Shown piece after piece: positions 4,597 through 6,491 of a DNA stretch of 6,491 bases. The notes beneath the pieces are model-generated. The model did not search any database, was not told the origin of the DNA, and saw only the letters and a list, made by a program, of their open reading frames with translations. Source of the stretch: Pseudomonadota bacterium (GTDB lineage: Bacteria; Pseudomonadota; Gammaproteobacteria; Xanthomonadales; Marinicellaceae); contig QQUO01000168.1 of assembly GCA_008501575.1 (NCBI GenBank), positions 1 to 6,491 of the forward strand. Direction: 5' to 3'. Both the position numbers and the translations under genes were made by a program. Every line of letters begins with the position of its first letter. Position 1 is the first letter of the stretch.

Positions 4597-5763
4597 ATGA
4601 GATTGTTCTTAACCATATTCATTGCTTTGTTGTATATGAATCAAGCGTTCTATGCAGCACCAGCGAATGCTCAGTCATCTGTGGACATCATGGATTTGGG
4701 CCATTGGCGTGGCGATATTGCTGCCCGCATTTACCCCAACTTCTACCGTGAATTAAACAATGCACCCGTGCCGGAATTTTCTCAAGCCGTCAGCTTTGCC
4801 GGTGCCAAATATTATTTTTCACAAGATCGGTTAAATTATTTGGGCGATTTGATGGATGGTAAATCTTACTTTTTTACCTTTGATTATGAAAAGTCATTTA
4901 TCAGACCCACCAGCTTTTCAGACAATCCTTTTGAATTTGATCATTTGCTATTCACTGACCGTGAGTTATACAGTCGACGAATTTATGCGCCAGGGGTGGC
5001 CTTCCAGCTTTCTGAACAGTCTCAATTTAATTTCGCGGTTTTATTTGCACAGCAAAATTACTCAGACATCAATTTCCTGGCATCGCCAATCTTAACTTAC
5101 AGCCAATTGGATTTATATCCGGTGAGTTATACTGAAACCAGTAACGGCCTGGGCGTCAATCTGGGATTATCTCATCAGTTCACCCACTGGTTATCTTTTG
5201 AGACTCATTACCAATCTAAGATTGATATGGATGGCTTTAGTCAATTACTGGGTGTGCAAGCAGATCCCGCTGATTTTGATATCCCGGCCAGCATCGATGT
5301 GGCGGTTAATTTTCAATTAACATCTCAAGATAGTTTGCGCCTGGTTGCGCGGCACAACTATTACAGTGATATCAATGCATTTGTATCGCGTTCATATCCC
5401 GATATTTTCTTGAGTTTCTTAAATGACATGGAAAGTCCCGAATTTAAGTGGGCGGATCAAACAATTTTTGCCTTGGGTTATAGCCACACCTTTAAACAAG
5501 GCACCGAATTTAATATTGAATATTCCGGTCGACAACAGCCTCCGGCCACAGATGCAGATTTGACCACAATTCTTAATGCAATTTCAGCCGATTACAGTGT
5601 TCGCATTGGTATGAGCACCGCCATTTTAGGGGGTCAACTTGATTTGTACGCCAGTTATGCGCCACAACCATTGAATTTTGGTCGGACTGACTTCGGTCGG
5701 GTAAGCAGTGCCTTTGAAGGCCGCCATACTGAAGCAGTTTTATCCTGGTTAAAATCCTTTTAA
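4597..5763 (+). CDS. Outer-membrane beta-barrel protein, FadL/TodX-like
   Basis: The 388-residue product has a signal peptide (hydrophobic 3-21) with a likely signal peptidase I site after Ala-Asn-Ala25. The mature chain is rich in alternating, aromatic-ended strand segments, for example 143-153, 185-209, 232-256, 288-310 and 334-354. It ends in Phe388, as outer-membrane barrels usually do, although the rest of the beta-signal (SWLKSF) is not classical. The second half recalls the FadL long-chain fatty acid / hydrocarbon transporter family: YQSKIDMDG, a Pro-Ala before a strand, a Trp-Ala-Asp before a strand, QQPPATDA, and an EGRH loop before the last strand. The N-terminal NPA-type hatch motif of FadL is not visible, and the protein is shorter than E. 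coli FadL (about 446). So barrel location is likely and hydrophobic-substrate transport is only a suggestion. ATG 4597 has no Shine-Dalgarno; TTG 4594 directly before it would add one residue. Confidence 0.72.
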   Translation: MRLFLTIFIALLYMNQAFYAAPANAQSSVDIMDLGHWRGDIAARIYPNFYRELNNAPVPEFSQAVSFAGAKYYFSQDRLNYLGDLMDGKSYFFTFDYEKSFIRPTSFSDNPFEFDHLLFTDRELYSRRIYAPGVAFQLSEQSQFNFAVLFAQQNYSDINFLASPILTYSQLDLYPVSYTETSNGLGVNLGLSHQFTHWLSFETHYQSKIDMDGFSQLLGVQADPADFDIPASIDVAVNFQLTSQDSLRLVARHNYYSDINAFVSRSYPDIFLSFLNDMESPEFKWADQTIFALGYSHTFKQGTEFNIEYSGRQQPPATDADLTTILNAISADYSVRIGMSTAILGGQLDLYASYAPQPLNFGRTDFGRVSSAFEGRHTEAVLSWLKSF

Positions 5764-5829
5764 CCTTCTTCAAGAATAACAATTTCTTTGATTAAGCCTT
5801 TTATGCGTGGGTTTCCCCGTGTTCTGACT

Positions 5830-5835
5830 TATAAT
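5830..5835 (+). promoter_or_regulatory. -10 box immediately before perM
   Basis: A perfect TATAAT ends 7 nt before the perM ATG. Transcription would start at or within a base or two of the start codon. No Shine-Dalgarno lies between. The -35 is poor (TGGGTT at 5808-5813, 16-bp spacer). Confidence 0.4.
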
Positions 5836-5842
5836 TGCCATT

Positions 5843-6491
5843 ATGAACGTATTTACTAACTGGTTTAAAAGAAATTTTTCTGACCCGCAAATTGTCATTC
5901 TGACCATGGCTTTGGTGGTTAGTTTTGTCTTTATTTTTTATTTTGGCCGTGCTTTGGCACCCTTTTTAGCCAGTATAGTGGTGGCCTACCTGTTAGAAAG
6001 TGTAATCGTTCGCCTGGAAAAACTGAAAGTGCCGCGGGTGGTGGCAGTTGGTGTGGTGTTTTTGGTGTTTGTGGCGGTGTTGTTTGTGCTGTTGGTCTGG
6101 CTGGTGCCGAAACTTATTACGCAGGTTACTCAACTGGTACAAGTGCTGCCGAATTATTTTTCAACCGGATTGGATTTTCTACGGGCATTGCCGGAAAAAT
6201 ACCCGCATTTGATTCAACCTGATCAGGTCCAGGGTCTGATAACAAAAGTTACGGCTGAAGTGACAATCCTGGGGCAGCAGATTTTGGGTAAAACCGTGTC
6301 CTCTGTGTTTAGTGCATTTTCGATTGCGGTGTTTTTGGTGGTGATGCCGATTTTGGTGTTTTTTCTGTTAAAGGATAAACAACAGATTATTAGCTGGCTA
6401 CGGCAGTTTATTCCACGTGACTCAAAGCTGACTTTGTCAGTCTGGCATGAAGTGGATGTTCAGATTGGAAATTATGTGCGTGGTAAAGCCT
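5843..6491 (+). CDS. perM: AI-2E family transporter / PerM-like permease (N-terminal 216 codons, 3' end outside window)
   Basis: This is an integral inner-membrane protein of the PerM/YhhT/TqsA family, whose members act as exporters or permeases. The substrate cannot be inferred. Translation gives 216 residues with no stop before the right edge. Two hydrophobic segments near 18-33 and 37-50 are followed by a long one at 66-88. A soluble, amphipathic region (about 90-155) with PNYFSTGLDFL comes next, then a segment at 158-176. The characteristic VMPILVFFLLKDKQQIISWLRQFIPRD (168-193) and VDVQIGNYVRGKA (204-216) are family hallmarks. Full members are about 350 residues, so roughly 40% is outside. 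ATG 5843 is the natural start but has no Shine-Dalgarno and follows a TATAAT by 7 nt. It is 79 nt after the barrel gene, with no convincing terminator between, so read-through is also possible. perM lies near bcp in a number of gammaproteobacteria, as here. Confidence 0.9.
   Translation, partial: MNVFTNWFKRNFSDPQIVILTMALVVSFVFIFYFGRALAPFLASIVVAYLLESVIVRLEKLKVPRVVAVGVVFLVFVAVLFVLLVWLVPKLITQVTQLVQVLPNYFSTGLDFLRALPEKYPHLIQPDQVQGLITKVTAEVTILGQQILGKTVSSVFSAFSIAVFLVVMPILVFFLLKDKQQIISWLRQFIPRDSKLTLSVWHEVDVQIGNYVRGKA

Noticed and set aside
5766..5788. TTCTT-C-AAGAA and a further TTCTT after the barrel gene
   Set aside because: These are short AT-rich repeats with no following T-run, so they do not support a terminator.
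5805..5820. GGG-TTT-CCC near 5809-5817 as a terminator
   Set aside because: Three pairs with a 3-nt loop and mismatched flanks are too weak, and no T tract follows.
1..6491. Mobile element, toxin-antitoxin, defence or CRISPR system
   Set aside because: Nearly all coding space is accounted for by housekeeping genes with consistent codon use. No repeat arrays, transposase motifs or paired small genes are visible.

Overview
The window looks like a chromosomal housekeeping segment from a gammaproteobacterium of moderate GC content. Four things point there: PcnB-type poly(A) polymerase, an Azotobacter-like 7Fe ferredoxin (FdxA), the dapA-bamC pair (BamC is a gammaproteobacterial BAM-complex lipoprotein), and bcp and perM close to dapA. 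I see no transposase, integrase, phage gene, CRISPR array, tRNA or rRNA. No genus can be named safely.

Layout, left to right. A minus-strand pcnB runs off the left edge (1-762). A compact 52-bp divergent intergenic region separates it from plus-strand fdxA (815-1147). fdxA converges on the minus-strand pair dapA (2738-1824) and bamC (1827-1186), whose stop and start overlap as ATGA. A second compact divergent promoter region separates dapA from plus-strand bcp (2796-3281). Next comes icd (3374-4381), predicted NAD-dependent isocitrate dehydrogenase. A 215-bp intergenic region (4382-4596) is unusually rich in inverted repeats. It is followed by a secreted, FadL-like outer-membrane beta-barrel gene (4597-5763) and the first 216 codons of perM, an AI-2E-family membrane transporter that runs off the right edge (5843-6491). 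No gene-free stretch exceeds 300 bases.

The genes serve separate cell functions: RNA 3'-end metabolism, electron transfer, lysine/peptidoglycan precursor synthesis, outer-membrane assembly, peroxide defence, the TCA cycle, outer-membrane uptake and membrane export. Only dapA-bamC is an evident operon.

The part that ordinary annotation does not explain is 4389-4596. It can fold, on paper, into a compact three-way junction (4433-4488), followed by a perfect 10-bp hairpin (4491-4520). The 3' arm of that hairpin could instead pair with a segment just before a T7 tract. After that come two perfect palindromes in front of the barrel gene. It may be a cis-regulatory RNA, a cluster of operators, or chance. 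Other points worth a second look are a DapA lacking the lysine-feedback residues, a Bcp without the usual resolving cysteine, a one-domain BamC, and several starts with no Shine-Dalgarno, two of them just downstream of a -10 box.
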